Assembly: GCF_014191545.1 (NCBI RefSeq)
Contig: NZ_AP023361.1
Location: 124,001 to 188,000 of the forward strand
DNA from: Terrihabitans soli
GTDB lineage: Bacteria; Pseudomonadota; Alphaproteobacteria; Rhizobiales; Methylopilaceae
Length of the DNA stretch: 64,000 bases
Direction: 5' to 3'
Shown one piece after another: positions 51,605 to 61,065 of this stretch (position 1 is its first letter; each line of letters starts with the position of its first letter). A program made the translations under genes and the position numbers. The notes beneath the pieces were generated by a model. The model saw only the letters and a program-made list of their open reading frames with translations. It ran no database searches and was not told where the DNA came from.

Positions 51605-52210
51605 TTAGGCCCAGGGACGCGAGGAGGCGGTCTTGGCCTCGTAGTCCGTGATCTTCGGCGCCTTTTCCATGGTGAGGCCGATGGCGTCGAGCCCGTTCAG
51701 GAGGCAATGGCGGCGATAGGGGTCGAGGTCGAATTTGATGACGCCGCCGTCCGGGCCGCGGATTTCCATCGCTTCGAGATCGATGGTCAGCGTCGCATTG
51801 GCGCCGCGCTCGGCATCGTCCATCAGCTTTTCGAGCTCTTCCGGCGAAACCCTGATCGGCAAAATGCCGTTCTGGAAGCAGTTATTGTAAAAAATGTCGG
51901 CAAAGCTCGTGGAGATCACGCAGCGGATGCCAAAATCGAGCAGCGCCCAAGGGGCATGTTCGCGCGAGGAGCCGCAGCCGAAATTCTCGCCGGTGACGAG
52001 GATTTCCGCCTTGCGATAGGCCGGCTTGTTCAGAACGAAATCCGGGTTTTCCTTGCCGTCTTCGCCGAAGCGCATTTCGGCGAACAGGCCCGAGCCGAGG
52101 CCGGTGCGCTTGATCGTCTTCAGATACTGCTTCGGTATGATCATATCGGTGTCGATATTGACCAGCGGCAGCGGCGCCGCGACGCCCGTCAGTTTCGTAA
52201 AAGGCTGCAT
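51605..52210 (-). CDS. leuD: 3-isopropylmalate dehydratase small subunit
   Basis: 201 residues. [36 protein letters not shown] and [15 protein letters not shown] are diagnostic motifs of LeuD. Works with LeuC, whose gene is about 0.9 kb upstream, with a metallopeptidase gene and a small exported protein gene between. Starts ATG 52210. Confidence 0.98.
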   Translation of the reverse strand: MQPFTKLTGVAAPLPLVNIDTDMIIPKQYLKTIKRTGLGSGLFAEMRFGEDGKENPDFVLNKPAYRKAEILVTGENFGCGSSREHAPWALLDFGIRCVISTSFADIFYNNCFQNGILPIRVSPEELEKLMDDAERGANATLTIDLEAMEIRGPDGGVIKFDLDPYRRHCLLNGLDAIGLTMEKAPKITDYEAKTASSRPWA

Positions 52211-52244
52211 TTCTTCATCTCCGCGGGCCTTATCGGCCCTTCAC

Positions 52245-52658
52245 TCAAACATTTGCTTCGATCGCTTCCATGTCCTCGTCGGACAGGCCGAAATGGTGGC
52301 CGATTTCGTGGATCAGAACATGAGCCACGATATGGCCGAGCGTTTCCTCGTTCTCCGCCCAATAATCCAGGATGGGCCGTCGGTACAGGGTCACCATATT
52401 GGGCATCCTTCCCGTGTGCGGGACGGCGTCGCCCTGGGCGAGGCCGACGCCCTGAAACAGGCCCAGAATGTCGAACTCGCTTTCGAGGTCCATCTCCTGC
52501 ATCACGTCCGGATCGGGAAAATCCTCGACCCGGATGAGAATGCCTTTGGTCATGGCCCGGAACTTTTCGGGCAGACCCTTGTAGGCGGCTTCGCACATCG
52601 TCTCGAATTCACCGAGCGAGGGCGCTTCAAGCACCGACCAGTCAATACCTCGGTTCAT
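52245..52658 (-). CDS. Zincin-like metallopeptidase family protein
   Basis: 137 residues. HEIGHHFGLSD carries the HExxH zinc motif (His117, Glu118, His121) and a following Asp127. The segment PNMVTLYRRPILDYW precedes it. A small family of predicted zinc peptidases in proteobacteria with no proven substrate. Placed between leuD and leuC; no secretion signal, so cytosolic. Start ATG 52658. Confidence 0.9.
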   Translation of the reverse strand: MNRGIDWSVLEAPSLGEFETMCEAAYKGLPEKFRAMTKGILIRVEDFPDPDVMQEMDLESEFDILGLFQGVGLAQGDAVPHTGRMPNMVTLYRRPILDYWAENEETLGHIVAHVLIHEIGHHFGLSDEDMEAIEANV

Positions 52659-52781
52659 TCAGTTTCTCCGCGGCGAAAAGCCGAAAGGTTCCGGATGCGC
52701 GAGCGAAAAATTTCGCGCTGTCCGTGCAACCGCGCGGCTCCTCCGCCGTTGTCTGCCTGAACCAACATGAGTGAGGGACCC

Positions 52782-53060
52782 ATGAACAAATATCTCGTTT
52801 CCGCGGCTGCTGCCGCCATCGTTTCCATCGCGGCTTTCGCCGCGCCGGCTTCGGCCCAGGGCGTCAGCATCGGCATCAATGCCGGTCATGACCGTCCGTA
52901 CTACGGCCAGGGCCACGGCTATCGTCACTACGGCTACGGCGCTCCCGGCGTTCGCGTCTATTCCGGCCGCAGCTCCTATCGTGGCGACTGCTACACCAAG
53001 CAGACCGTAAAGTGGCGCAATGGCAAGAAGATCATCACGGAACGTCGTATCTGCGATTGA
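52782..53060 (+). CDS. Small exported Gly/Tyr-rich protein
   Basis: 92 residues. Signal peptide about 1-24 (YLVSAAAAAIVSIAAFAAPASA). The mature part is rich in Gly, Tyr, His and Arg (YYGQGHGYRHYGYGAPG) and ends in RGDCYTKQTVKW and RRICD, with two Cys that may form a disulfide. Such proteins are frequent in rhizobia but have no known function. ATG 52782 follows GAGGG; an in-frame ATG at 52767 is the alternative. A strong terminator follows. Confidence 0.8.
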   Translation: MNKYLVSAAAAAIVSIAAFAAPASAQGVSIGINAGHDRPYYGQGHGYRHYGYGAPGVRVYSGRSSYRGDCYTKQTVKWRNGKKIITERRICD

Positions 53061-53082
53061 TCCGAAGCTGTTGAGCTGAAAC

Positions 53083-53115
53083 AGCGGCCGTCCCCGCCGG
53101 GACGGCCGCTTCTTT
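53083..53115. terminator. Terminator between the small exported protein and leuC
   Basis: AGCGGCCGTCCC (53083-53094) and GGGACGGCCGCT (53099-53110) form a 12-bp perfect stem with a 4-base loop. A T-rich run (TCTTT) follows on the plus strand. It lies between convergent genes. Confidence 0.85.
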
Positions 53116-53118
53116 GCG

Positions 53119-54540
53119 TCAGTGCCCAAAAGAGCGGATGTCGACGAAGCGCCCGGCGATCGCCGCCGCCGCCGCCATTTGCGGCGAGACGAGATGCGTG
53201 CGGCCCTTGAAGCCTTGGCGGCCCTCGAAATTTCGGTTCGAGGTCGACGCGCAGCGCTCTTCCGGACGCAGCTTGTCGGGGTTCATCGCAAGGCACATCG
53301 AGCAGCCAGGCTCGCGCCAGTCGAAACCGGCCGCCCTGAAGATCTTGTCGAGACCTTCCATCTCGGCCTGCGCTTTGACGAGGCCGGAACCCGGCACGAT
53401 CATCGCCGCGACATCGGCGTGCACCTTCTGGCCTTCGACGACTTTGGCGACGGCGCGCAGATCTTCGATGCGGCCATTGGTGCAGGAGCCGATGAAGATG
53501 CGGTCGAGCTTGATGTCGGTGATCTTGGTTCCCGGCTGCAGACCCATATACTGAAGGGCGCGCCATTTGGCGGCGCGGACATTCTCGTCCTCGATCTCAT
53601 CCGGATTCGGCACGGTGCCCTGTACGGACGCCACGTCTTCGGGGCTCGTGCCCCAGGTGACGATCGGCGGCAGTTTGGCGGCGTCGAGCTTCACTTCGCG
53701 GTCGAAATGGGCGCCCTCTTCGGAAACGAGCGTCTCCCAATAACGGCGCGCAGCATCCCACTCCGCGCCTTTCGGCGCGCGCGGGCGATCCTTCATATAG
53801 GCGTAGGTGTTCTCGTCCGGCGCAATCAGGCCGGCGCGGGCGCCGCCTTCGATCGACATGTTGCAGATCGTCATGCGGCCTTCCATCGAAAGCGCGCGCA
53901 CCGCCTCGCCGGCATATTCGAGCACAGAGCCCGTGCCGCCGGCTGTGCCGATCTCGCCGATGATCGCGAGGATGATGTCTTTCGCCGTCACATGCTCGGG
54001 CAGTTTGCCGTCGACCGTGACGCGCATGTTCTTGGCTTTTTTCTGGATCAGCGTCTGCGTCGCCAGAACATGCTCGACTTCGGATGTGCCGATGCCGTGC
54101 GCCAGCGCGCCGAACGCGCCATGCGTGGACGTATGCGAGTCACCGCACACGATCGTTGTGCCCGGCAGCGTGAAGCCCTGTTCGGGGCCGACGATGTGGA
54201 CGATGCCCTGCTTCTTGTCGAACTCGTCGTAATACTCGATGCCGAATTCGCGCGTGTTCTCGGCGAGCGCCGCGATCTGCGCGGCGCTTTCCGGATCGGG
54301 ATTGGGCAGCGTGCGGTCCGAAGTCGGGACGTTGTGGTCGACGACGGCGAGCGTTTTCTGCGGCGCGCGCACTTTGCGGCCCGACGTGCGCAGGCCCTCA
54401 AAGGCCTGCGGGCTCGTCACCTCATGCACGAGGTGGCGGTCGATATAGAGGAGGCAGGTGCCGTCCTCCTGACGATCGACGACATGGTCGTCGAAGATCT
54501 TGTCGTAGAGGGTTTTCGGCGGTGCGTTACGGGCGTTCAT
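53119..54540 (-). CDS. leuC: 3-isopropylmalate dehydratase large subunit
   Basis: 473 residues. Aconitase family; 4Fe-4S ligands are in IGSCTNGR and [32 protein letters not shown] is a conserved family segment. It isomerises 2- to 3-isopropylmalate with LeuD. A good promoter lies about 200 bases upstream (54740-54768). Confidence 0.98.
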   Translation of the reverse strand: MNARNAPPKTLYDKIFDDHVVDRQEDGTCLLYIDRHLVHEVTSPQAFEGLRTSGRKVRAPQKTLAVVDHNVPTSDRTLPNPDPESAAQIAALAENTREFGIEYYDEFDKKQGIVHIVGPEQGFTLPGTTIVCGDSHTSTHGAFGALAHGIGTSEVEHVLATQTLIQKKAKNMRVTVDGKLPEHVTAKDIILAIIGEIGTAGGTGSVLEYAGEAVRALSMEGRMTICNMSIEGGARAGLIAPDENTYAYMKDRPRAPKGAEWDAARRYWETLVSEEGAHFDREVKLDAAKLPPIVTWGTSPEDVASVQGTVPNPDEIEDENVRAAKWRALQYMGLQPGTKITDIKLDRIFIGSCTNGRIEDLRAVAKVVEGQKVHADVAAMIVPGSGLVKAQAEMEGLDKIFRAAGFDWREPGCSMCLAMNPDKLRPEERCASTSNRNFEGRQGFKGRTHLVSPQMAAAAAIAGRFVDIRSFGH

Positions 54541-54616
54541 GATGATCTCGGGTGTTCATTCGCTGAATGGGAGTCCGCGCCGGGCGCGGATCGAGCAGAG
54601 GCCCTGAGGCCTGAAA

Positions 54617-54733
54617 TCAGAGCGAACGAAGGCCCGCCGCGACAGACGCGGTGAAGCGGCCGAAAAAGCGGGCCGGCAGCCGCACATGATCGGTCAGTGC
54701 GGCGAAGGAAAGGGTCGAACGGGCCATTACCAT
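54617..54733 (-). CDS. Possible 38-residue leader ORF upstream of leuC
   Basis: A short frame from ATG 54733 to TGA 54617-54619 begins MVMARSTLSFAALTDHVRLP. The start lies seven bases after the -10 element described below, so it would be nearly leaderless. The peptide has several Leu codons but no tight run of Leu like a classical attenuator. Coding is doubtful; it may simply be part of a 5' leader. The whole 54541-54846 gap otherwise holds only the leuC promoter and leader plus the rplS terminator. Confidence 0.25.
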   Translation of the reverse strand: MVMARSTLSFAALTDHVRLPARFFGRFTASVAAGLRSL

Positions 54734-54739
54734 GGGCAC

Positions 54740-54768
54740 AATATAGCAATTCCAGACTGCGACGACAA
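54740..54768 (-). promoter_or_regulatory. Putative sigma-70-type promoter of leuC
   Basis: On the minus strand TTGTCG (complement of 54763-54768) and TATATT (complement of 54740-54745) are separated by 17 bases, a near-ideal housekeeping promoter. It would produce a leader of about 190 bases before leuC. Confidence 0.5.
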
Positions 54769-54794
54769 ATGGCCGCGGAAGTCCATTTTGCAAA

Positions 54795-54824
54795 CAAAAA
54801 AGGCGCGGGGTTAGCCGCGCCTTT
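54795..54824 (-). terminator. Terminator of the rpsP-rimM-trmD-rplS transcript
   Basis: On the minus strand AAAGGCGCGG and CCGCGCCTTT pair over 10 bp with a 6-base loop and are followed by a T run (complement of 54796-54801). It lies 23 bases after the rplS stop. Confidence 0.93.
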
Positions 54825-54846
54825 CGAAAATCCGGATAACCGGCGA

Positions 54847-55248
54847 TTAGCTTGCTGCGGCTTCTTCGTTGTTCGAGGCATCGCCCGTGGTCTTTTCGAC
54901 GATACGGGCCTTCTTGCCGCGAAGTTCGCGCAGGTAATAAAGCTTGGCGCGGCGGACCTTGCCGCGGCGCAGAACCTTCACCGAGTCAATGATCGGCGAG
55001 TAGAGCGGGAATACGCGCTCGACGCCTTCGCCGTAGGAGATTTTGCGGACCGTGAAGTTCTCGTTCACGCCGCCGCCGGCGCGGGCGATGCAGACGCCTT
55101 CATAGGCCTGGACGCGGGTGCGCTCGCCTTCGGTCACCTTGACGTTGACCTGCAGCGTGTCGCCCGGGGCAAAGTCCGGGACTTTGCGCTTGGCGGTGAC
55201 GACCGCCATCTGCTCGCGGTCGAGCTGTTCGATGATGTTGATGGCCAT
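54847..55248 (-). CDS. rplS: 50S ribosomal protein L19
   Basis: 133 residues. [20 protein letters not shown] and [15 protein letters not shown] are conserved bL19 segments, and [18 protein letters not shown] ends the core. It lies 78 bases downstream of trmD, the usual order rpsP-rimM-trmD-rplS. A short acidic/Ala tail ends the protein. Confidence 0.98.
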   Translation of the reverse strand: MAINIIEQLDREQMAVVTAKRKVPDFAPGDTLQVNVKVTEGERTRVQAYEGVCIARAGGGVNENFTVRKISYGEGVERVFPLYSPIIDSVKVLRRGKVRRAKLYYLRELRGKKARIVEKTTGDASNNEEAAAS

Positions 55249-55326
55249 GATACTTCTCCGGGGGCGCCGCGCCCGACCCGTGCCGGGGGCGCTGAAAACG
55301 TCTAAATCGCGATTGAGGGGCGGCTA

Positions 55327-56049
55327 TTACTCGGTTTTGGGCGGCTTGTCGACGCCTGCTGTCAGCGACGCGACATATTTCGCAAAAAGGTCGGGTCGGC
55401 GGGCCCGGGTGGCCTGAAGGGCCTTCAGGCGCCGCCAGGCGGCAATGGCCTTGTGATCGCCCGACAGCAGCACCTCCGGAACGGCCTCTCCCTGCCAGTC
55501 CTGGGGCTTGGTAAACTGCGGATATTCAAGAAGATTTTGTTCAAAACTCTCGTCCGAGCCGGAAGCCTCATGGCCCATGGTCCCGGGCAGAAGCCGGATA
55601 CAGGCATCGAGGATCAGAAGGGCCGCCGGCTCCCCGCCGGACAGCACCACATCGCCCACCGAGACCTCTTCCAGGCCCGCTGAGGCGATCACCCGCTCAT
55701 CGACCCCCTCAAAGCGGCCGCAGACGAGGATGGCGCCCGGACCGGCGGCCAGCGCCCGGACCCGGTCCTGGGAGATCGGGGCGCCCCGGGGGGTCATCAG
55801 GAGCTTTGGGCGGCCGTCATCGACGGATGCGATGGCCAGTGAGAGGATATCGGGCCGCAGCACCATGCCCGGCCCGCCGCCAAAGGGCGTGTCGTCGACG
55901 CTGCGGTGCTTGTCTTTGGCAAAGCCGCGGGGGTCCACGGCCTCAAGCGTGAAGGCCCCGGCCTCTTTGGCGCGTCCGGCCAGCGAGACGCCGAGCGGGC
56001 CCGGAAACATCTCCGGAAAGAGAGTGAGGACGGTGGCGCGCCAGCTCAT
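55327..56049 (-). CDS. trmD: tRNA (guanine-37-N1)-methyltransferase
   Basis: 240 residues, SPOUT enzyme that makes m1G37 and prevents +1 frameshifting. [20 protein letters not shown], the knotted SAM site [14 protein letters not shown] and [13 protein letters not shown] are present. It overlaps the rimM stop by four bases (ATGA). Confidence 0.98.
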   Translation of the reverse strand: MSWRATVLTLFPEMFPGPLGVSLAGRAKEAGAFTLEAVDPRGFAKDKHRSVDDTPFGGGPGMVLRPDILSLAIASVDDGRPKLLMTPRGAPISQDRVRALAAGPGAILVCGRFEGVDERVIASAGLEEVSVGDVVLSGGEPAALLILDACIRLLPGTMGHEASGSDESFEQNLLEYPQFTKPQDWQGEAVPEVLLSGDHKAIAAWRRLKALQATRARRPDLFAKYVASLTAGVDKPPKTE

Positions 56050-56579
56050 GCCGGGTCCTCGTCGAGCTTTTCCGCCGCGTCGAACAGATTGCCCGGCGCA
56101 ATGACGAGTTTGCCGCCCGCGATATCGACACTCGGCACGAATTCGTCCGTGAACGGCACATGCGCCGTGTCGCCGCCTTCGCGGGCGATCTCCAAAAGAT
56201 CGCCCGCGCCGAAATTCTCGACCCCGCGCACCGTGCCGATCAGCGCGCCGGCTTCGTCTTCGGCGCGGAGGCCGATCAGGTCGGAATAGTAGAATTCGCC
56301 GTCTTTCGGCGCAGGCAGGCGCTCGCGCGGCACGTAAAGACGAAGATTGGTGAGAGAGGCCGCCTGATCGCGGTCGGTCACGCCGTCGACTTTCGCGACG
56401 ATCATGTCGCCCTGCATGCGGGCGGCGGTGACGGTGAATGTCTTGCGCCCGTCTTCGCTTTCGAGCGGGCCGTACTTTTTCAGCGCGAGGGGCTCTTCGG
56501 TGAAGGGCTTGATGCGCATCTCTCCCCGCACGCCATGCGGCGCGCCAATCACGCCGACAAGGATGCGGGGAGAAGACAT
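56046..56579 (-). CDS. rimM: Ribosome maturation factor RimM
   Basis: 177 residues. An N-terminal RimM beta-barrel with [20 protein letters not shown] is followed by a PRC-barrel with [13 protein letters not shown]. It helps assemble the 30S head by binding S19. Its stop overlaps the trmD start, and it is 11 bases after the rpsP stop. Confidence 0.97.
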   Translation of the reverse strand: MSSPRILVGVIGAPHGVRGEMRIKPFTEEPLALKKYGPLESEDGRKTFTVTAARMQGDMIVAKVDGVTDRDQAASLTNLRLYVPRERLPAPKDGEFYYSDLIGLRAEDEAGALIGTVRGVENFGAGDLLEIAREGGDTAHVPFTDEFVPSVDIAGGKLVIAPGNLFDAAEKLDEDPA

Positions 56580-56590
56580 ATGCGGTTCTA

Positions 56591-57052
56591 TTACGCCTGC
56601 GCTTCTTCAGCCGGCGTCACGACCTCGTCGGCCGCCGGTTCGACAGCCGCCGGAGCGCCGTCTTCCGCCGTCGCGAGATTATCGCCGGTGACCGGAGCCG
56701 CTGCTGCGGCGGCCTTCTCTTCATCGGCGGCCTTGGCGGCGTCGAGACGCTCCTGCGCCTTCTTCTTCGGCGCGGCCTTTTCCGGGTTGCTGCGGGCCTT
56801 GCGCTTCAGGAGTCCGCGCTCGTCAAGGAAGCGGGCAACGCGGTCAGACGGCGTCGCGCCCTTGGCCAGCCATTCCTTGGTCTTCTCGATGTCGAGAACG
56901 ACGCGGTCGGCACCCTTCGGCAGAAGCGGGTTGTAGGTACCGATCTTCTCGATGAAGCGGCCATCGCGCGGATAGCGGCTGTCGGCGATGACGATACGGT
57001 AGAACGGACGCTTCTTGGCGCCGCCGCGGGACATACGGATCTTCAGGGACAT
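56591..57052 (-). CDS. rpsP: 30S ribosomal protein S16
   Basis: 153 residues. [20 protein letters not shown] is the bS16 start, and the conserved core ends at about residue 85. A 65-residue Ala/Glu/Pro-rich tail follows ([20 protein letters not shown]), longer than in E. coli but usual in Hyphomicrobiales. It opens the rpsP-rimM-trmD-rplS run, 54 bases downstream of ffh. Confidence 0.97.
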   Translation of the reverse strand: MSLKIRMSRGGAKKRPFYRIVIADSRYPRDGRFIEKIGTYNPLLPKGADRVVLDIEKTKEWLAKGATPSDRVARFLDERGLLKRKARSNPEKAAPKKKAQERLDAAKAADEEKAAAAAAPVTGDNLATAEDGAPAAVEPAADEVVTPAEEAQA

Positions 57053-57106
57053 TACTTTTCTCCAGTCTCAATCATGTGGTTCGAAGATTCTTGGCCGAAG
57101 CCGGGG

Positions 57107-58618
57107 TTACTTTTTCTTGTCAAAAGGATTGGGGCCGAGAAGGCCGCCGGGAATGTTTGGCGGCAATCCGCCGGCACCGCCGGGAAAACCGCCGGGCGGA
57201 AGCTGCGGCATGCCGCCCTTCGCCAATTGTTTGAGCGCATTCGGGTCCATGCCCGGCGCGCCCATTCCGGGCATGCCCATGCCGAGCTTTCCTGCCAAAC
57301 CTGCAAGGCCGCCGCGGCCGCCTTTGCCCATCATCTTCATCATGTCGGCCATCTGCCGGTGCATTTTCAGCAGCCGGTTGACGTCCTCGACACGCGTGCC
57401 GGAACCGGCCGCAACGCGCTTCTTGCGCGAGGCTTTCAGCACGTCCGGGTTCTTGCGCTCGGCCTTCGTCATCGAGTCGATGATCGCGGCCTGACGCTTC
57501 AGAACCTTCTCGTCGATATTCGCGGCATCGAGCTGCTTCTTGATCTGGCCCATGCCGGGCAGAAGGCCCATCACGCCCGCCATGCCGCCCATTTTCTGCA
57601 TCTGCTGCAGCTGGCTCTTCAGATCGTTGAGATCGAACTGGCCCTTGCGCATGCGCTCGGCGGCGCGCGCGGCCTGTTCCTGATCGATCTGTTCGCGCGC
57701 GCGTTCGACGAGGGCAACGATGTCGCCCATGCCCAAAATACGCCCCGCAATGCGCTGCGGATCGAAATCCTCAAGCGCGTCCATTTTTTCGCCGACGCCG
57801 ATCAGCTTGATCGGCTTGCCGGTGACGGCGCGCATCGACAGCGCGGCGCCGCCGCGTCCGTCGCCGTCGACGCGGGTGAGAGCAAGACCGGTAATGCCGA
57901 GCGCCTTGTCGAAGGCGCGCGCCGTCGTGACGGCGTCCTGACCGGTCAGCGCGTCGGCAACGAGCAGAACTTCGTGCGGATTGGAGACTTTCTTGACCTC
58001 GACGGCTTCTGCCATCAACTCGTCGTCGACCGTGGTGCGGCCGGCGGTGTCGAGCATCACGACGTCATAACCGCCGAGCTTTGCGGCCTGCAGCGCCCGC
58101 TGGGCAATCTGCACGGCCGACTGGCCGGTGACGATCGGCAGGGTCTGCACGCCGACCTGCGTGCCGAGGACGGCCAGCTGCTCCATCGCGGCCGGGCGGC
58201 GCGTGTCGAGCGAGGCCATCAGGACCTTCTTCTTTTCGCGGTCCTGCAGGCGTTTTGCGAGTTTGGCGGTCGTCGTCGTTTTGCCCGAGCCCTGAAGGCC
58301 GACCATCAGGATCGGCACGGGCGCCGCGGCCGCCAATGAGACCGGCTGATTGTCGGCGCCGAGCGTATTGACAAGCTCGTCATGGACGATCTTGACGACC
58401 ATCTGGCCGGGCGTCACCGATTTGACGACGGTCGCGCCGACGGCCTGTTCGGAGACCCTTGCGATGAAATCGCGCACGACATCGAGCGCGACGTCCGCTT
58501 CGAGCAGGGCCCGGCGCACTTCGCGCATGGCTTCGCTGACATCGGCCTCGGAGAGAGAGCCGCGTCCGCGGAGCTTATCGAGTACGCCGGAAAGGCGTTC
58601 CTGCAGGGTCTCGAACAC
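57107..58618 (-). CDS. ffh: Signal recognition particle protein Ffh
   Basis: 503 residues. N domain, GTPase G domain (GLQGSGKTTTTAKLAKR, DTAGRTTVD, TRVDGDGRGG) and a Met-rich M domain with a Gly/Pro/Met-rich tail (GMGMPGMGAPGMDPNAL). Binds SRP RNA and signal sequences during cotranslational targeting, paired with FtsY, which is also encoded in the window. Confidence 0.98.
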   Translation of the reverse strand: MFETLQERLSGVLDKLRGRGSLSEADVSEAMREVRRALLEADVALDVVRDFIARVSEQAVGATVVKSVTPGQMVVKIVHDELVNTLGADNQPVSLAAAAPVPILMVGLQGSGKTTTTAKLAKRLQDREKKKVLMASLDTRRPAAMEQLAVLGTQVGVQTLPIVTGQSAVQIAQRALQAAKLGGYDVVMLDTAGRTTVDDELMAEAVEVKKVSNPHEVLLVADALTGQDAVTTARAFDKALGITGLALTRVDGDGRGGAALSMRAVTGKPIKLIGVGEKMDALEDFDPQRIAGRILGMGDIVALVERAREQIDQEQAARAAERMRKGQFDLNDLKSQLQQMQKMGGMAGVMGLLPGMGQIKKQLDAANIDEKVLKRQAAIIDSMTKAERKNPDVLKASRKKRVAAGSGTRVEDVNRLLKMHRQMADMMKMMGKGGRGGLAGLAGKLGMGMPGMGAPGMDPNALKQLAKGGMPQLPPGGFPGGAGGLPPNIPGGLLGPNPFDKKK

Positions 58619-58624
58619 TAAACG

Positions 58625-58819
58625 TTATGCCTTCTTACCGTTCAGCGCGGCCTCGAAATGCGAGACCGCTTTTTCAAATTTGTCGCGGCATCCTGGATTA
58701 CAAAATCCGACGACATCGCCTTTGTAGAGCGTCAGTGAATCTTCCGAGATCGGCTTACCGGACCATGGGCAGGTCTCGTTCACCGCGTCCTCGATTTTCA
58801 ATCCCTGAGCGTTGCTCAT
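58625..58819 (-). CDS. Small YHS-like metal-binding protein
   Basis: 64 residues. CPWSGKPI and GFCNPGCRDKFEKA resemble the cysteine pattern of YHS/TRASH-type domains, a possible metal site. The start MSNAQGLKIEDAVNETCPWS follows GGAG, so I use ATG 58819. It is immediately upstream of ffh with six bases between. Function unknown; it could bind metal or be a small redox protein. Confidence 0.78.
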   Translation of the reverse strand: MSNAQGLKIEDAVNETCPWSGKPISEDSLTLYKGDVVGFCNPGCRDKFEKAVSHFEAALNGKKA

Positions 58820-59094
58820 CTGGTGCTCCTTAAGTGCCAACGCAAAGCGCGCCCGAGGGCGCATCGCGCTGTCGGGCGTTGACCTCCGGCCTCTCGGGCC
58901 GGGCGGTTGCTCAGGCGTCAGGTCGCTTGAGAACGGGGAGGGAAGTACGCGCCATGCGCGCGGGAGTCAACCGAAAATCCGCCCATCAAAATATTTCAGT
59001 AGTAATATCAGTATGTTATGTAAATATGAGGAATCCTCAGTTTGCATAATCGTGAAGCGGTCCTCACTTCTGACGCTCGATCTTCGGGGACGAT
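58820..59094 (+). other. Non-coding gap with AT-rich stretch and palindrome
   Basis: 275 bases between divergent genes. The first half is GC-rich without a clear ORF. From about 58988 to 59050 the sequence becomes AT-rich and includes the perfect palindrome TGAGGAATCCTCA at 59027-59039, about 55 bases before the MBL gene. It is a candidate operator or promoter region for that gene, but no textbook -35/-10 pair is obvious. Confidence 0.35.
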
Positions 59095-60153
59095 ATGAAC
59101 CGCCGTACCTTTTTGCGCATGCTGGTCGCGCCCATTGTGCTCGCGGCCGGAGCCCTCGGCTGGGGCCGCTGGAACGCGTCCCGCAACTCCTATTATGACG
59201 GTCCGCTCTCCGATCATTTCGACGGCGTGCGCTTCTTCAATCCGGGCTACGACACCGACAAAAGTAGAGCCGATCTGCTGCGCTTTCTCGCGGTCGAAAA
59301 GCGCGCGGAATGGCCGGAGAGCTGGCCGTCGCCGTTTCAGGATAAACCGCCCGCAAAATCGGATGCGCTGCGCGTCACCCTGATCGGCCATGCGAGCTAC
59401 CTCATCCAGGTCGCGGGTCTCAATGTACTTACAGACCCGGTCTACTCCGAACGCGCCTCGCCCTTCACCTTCGCCGGGCCAAAACGCGTCAACGCGCCGG
59501 GGATTGCGTTCGAGGACCTGCCCAAGATCGATATCGTCCTCGTCACCCACAATCACTACGACCATCTGGACCTGAAAACCCTTGCCCGGCTTGCGGCGCG
59601 CGATAATCCGCGGGTGGTCACCCCGCTCGGCAATGACGCGATCATGAAGGTGCACGATCCTTCCATCCGCACCGAGACCTATGATTGGGGCGAGCGGGCC
59701 GATCTGGGCTCGGGCATCTTTGCGGTCCCGGTGCCCACAGCCCATTGGTCGGCGCGCGGGTTGTCCGACAGGCGAAAGGCCCTCTGGGCGAGCTTCGTCA
59801 TCGAAACCCCCGCCGGCCGCCTCTACCATGTCGGCGACTCGGCCTATGCCGAGGGCCGCAATTTCAAGGCCCATCGTGAGGCCTATGGGCCGTTCCGCCT
59901 CGCCCTTCTGCCCATCGGCGCCTATGAGCCGCGCTGGTTCATGCAAACGAACCACATGAACCCGCAGGAAGCTGTGTGGGCCATGAAGGATCTCGGCGTG
60001 CCGCAGGCCCTCGGCCATCACTGGGGCACGTTCCAATTGACGGCGGAGCCGATCGAGGAGCCGGCTCAGGGCCTTGGCATCGCCTTGGCTGGAGCGGGGA
60101 TTGCGCCGGGCGCCTTTCTGGCGCTGCGGCCGGGTCAGGTTTTTGAGGCCTGA
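59095..60153 (+). CDS. TAT-type MBL-fold metallohydrolase
   Basis: 352 residues. MNRRTFLRMLVAPIVLAAGA is a twin-arginine signal. The catalytic domain has GHASYLIQ, metal motif THNHYDHLD, PTAHWSARG, GDSAYAEG and GHHWGTFQLT. This layout resembles NAPE-phospholipase D-like and UlaG-like hydrolases. Predicted periplasmic metal-dependent hydrolase; substrate unknown. Confidence 0.88.
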   Translation: MNRRTFLRMLVAPIVLAAGALGWGRWNASRNSYYDGPLSDHFDGVRFFNPGYDTDKSRADLLRFLAVEKRAEWPESWPSPFQDKPPAKSDALRVTLIGHASYLIQVAGLNVLTDPVYSERASPFTFAGPKRVNAPGIAFEDLPKIDIVLVTHNHYDHLDLKTLARLAARDNPRVVTPLGNDAIMKVHDPSIRTETYDWGERADLGSGIFAVPVPTAHWSARGLSDRRKALWASFVIETPAGRLYHVGDSAYAEGRNFKAHREAYGPFRLALLPIGAYEPRWFMQTNHMNPQEAVWAMKDLGVPQALGHHWGTFQLTAEPIEEPAQGLGIALAGAGIAPGAFLALRPGQVFEA

Positions 60154-60198
60154 CCGGAGCCTAGCTTCCCTTAAGGCATTCGCCATATAAGCGCGGGT

Positions 60199-61065
60199 AT
60201 GAGCGCCCTCGCCAACCATGCATTCGTGAAGATGAACGGGCTCGGCAACGAGATCCTGGTCGTCGACCTGCGCGACGGCGCGCCCGCGCCGACCGGCCCG
60301 GAAGCCAAGGCGATCCATGACTCGGGTCTGACCTTCGATCAGCTGATGACGATCGAGCCCGCGCGCGACGCCGATATCGCAACCCGCATCTTCAACAATG
60401 ATGGCTCGGAAGTGTCCGCCTGCGGCAACGGCACGCGCTGCATTGCCTGGCTGGTGATGCAGGAGACCGGCACGTCGAAGATGACCATCCGGACGCGCGC
60501 CGGCATTCTGACGGCGGCGGCGGGCTCTGCGCCCAAGACCATCACCGTCGATATGGGCGCGCCGAAGTTCGGCTGGCAGGACATTCCGCTCGCCGAAGAA
60601 TTTCGCGATACGCGCGCCATCGAATTGCAGATCGGGCCGATCGATGCGCCGGTCCTGCATTCGCCGTCCGCCGTCAATGTCGGCAATCCGCATGCGATCT
60701 TCTGGGTCGATGACGTCAACGCGCATGATCTCGGGCGCTTCGGGCCGCTGCTCGAAAATCATCCGATCTTTCCCGAACGCGCCAATATTTCGCTGGCGCA
60801 GGTCACGGCCCCGGATGCGATCACGCTGAAGGTGTGGGAGCGGGGCGCAGGCCTGACGCTTGCCTGCGGCACCGCCGCGTGCGCCGCAGCCGTTGCCGCT
60901 GCGCGCACCAAGCGCACGGGGCGCTCGGTCAATGTCACGCTGCCCGGCGGACCGCTGCACATTCATTGGCGCGAAAGCGACGATCACATCCTGATGACCG
61001 GCCCGGTCGAGACCGAGTTCGAAGGCACGTTCGATCCCGCTGTGTTTTCCGGGAGCGCTGCGTGA
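60199..61065 (+). CDS. dapF: Diaminopimelate epimerase
   Basis: 288 residues. Active-site pair Cys75 ([12 protein letters not shown]) and Cys223 ([10 protein letters not shown]) are both present, as is [16 protein letters not shown] at the N-terminus. Converts LL- to meso-DAP for lysine and cell wall. Its stop overlaps the mtaB GTG start. Confidence 0.98.
   Translation: MSALANHAFVKMNGLGNEILVVDLRDGAPAPTGPEAKAIHDSGLTFDQLMTIEPARDADIATRIFNNDGSEVSACGNGTRCIAWLVMQETGTSKMTIRTRAGILTAAAGSAPKTITVDMGAPKFGWQDIPLAEEFRDTRAIELQIGPIDAPVLHSPSAVNVGNPHAIFWVDDVNAHDLGRFGPLLENHPIFPERANISLAQVTAPDAITLKVWERGAGLTLACGTAACAAAVAAARTKRTGRSVNVTLPGGPLHIHWRESDDHILMTGPVETEFEGTFDPAVFSGSAA

Noticed and set aside
59008-60987. 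659-codon open frame on the minus strand opposite the MBL and dapF genes
   Set aside because: Same reason: third-position GC creates long antisense frames. Both plus-strand genes show full family motifs.
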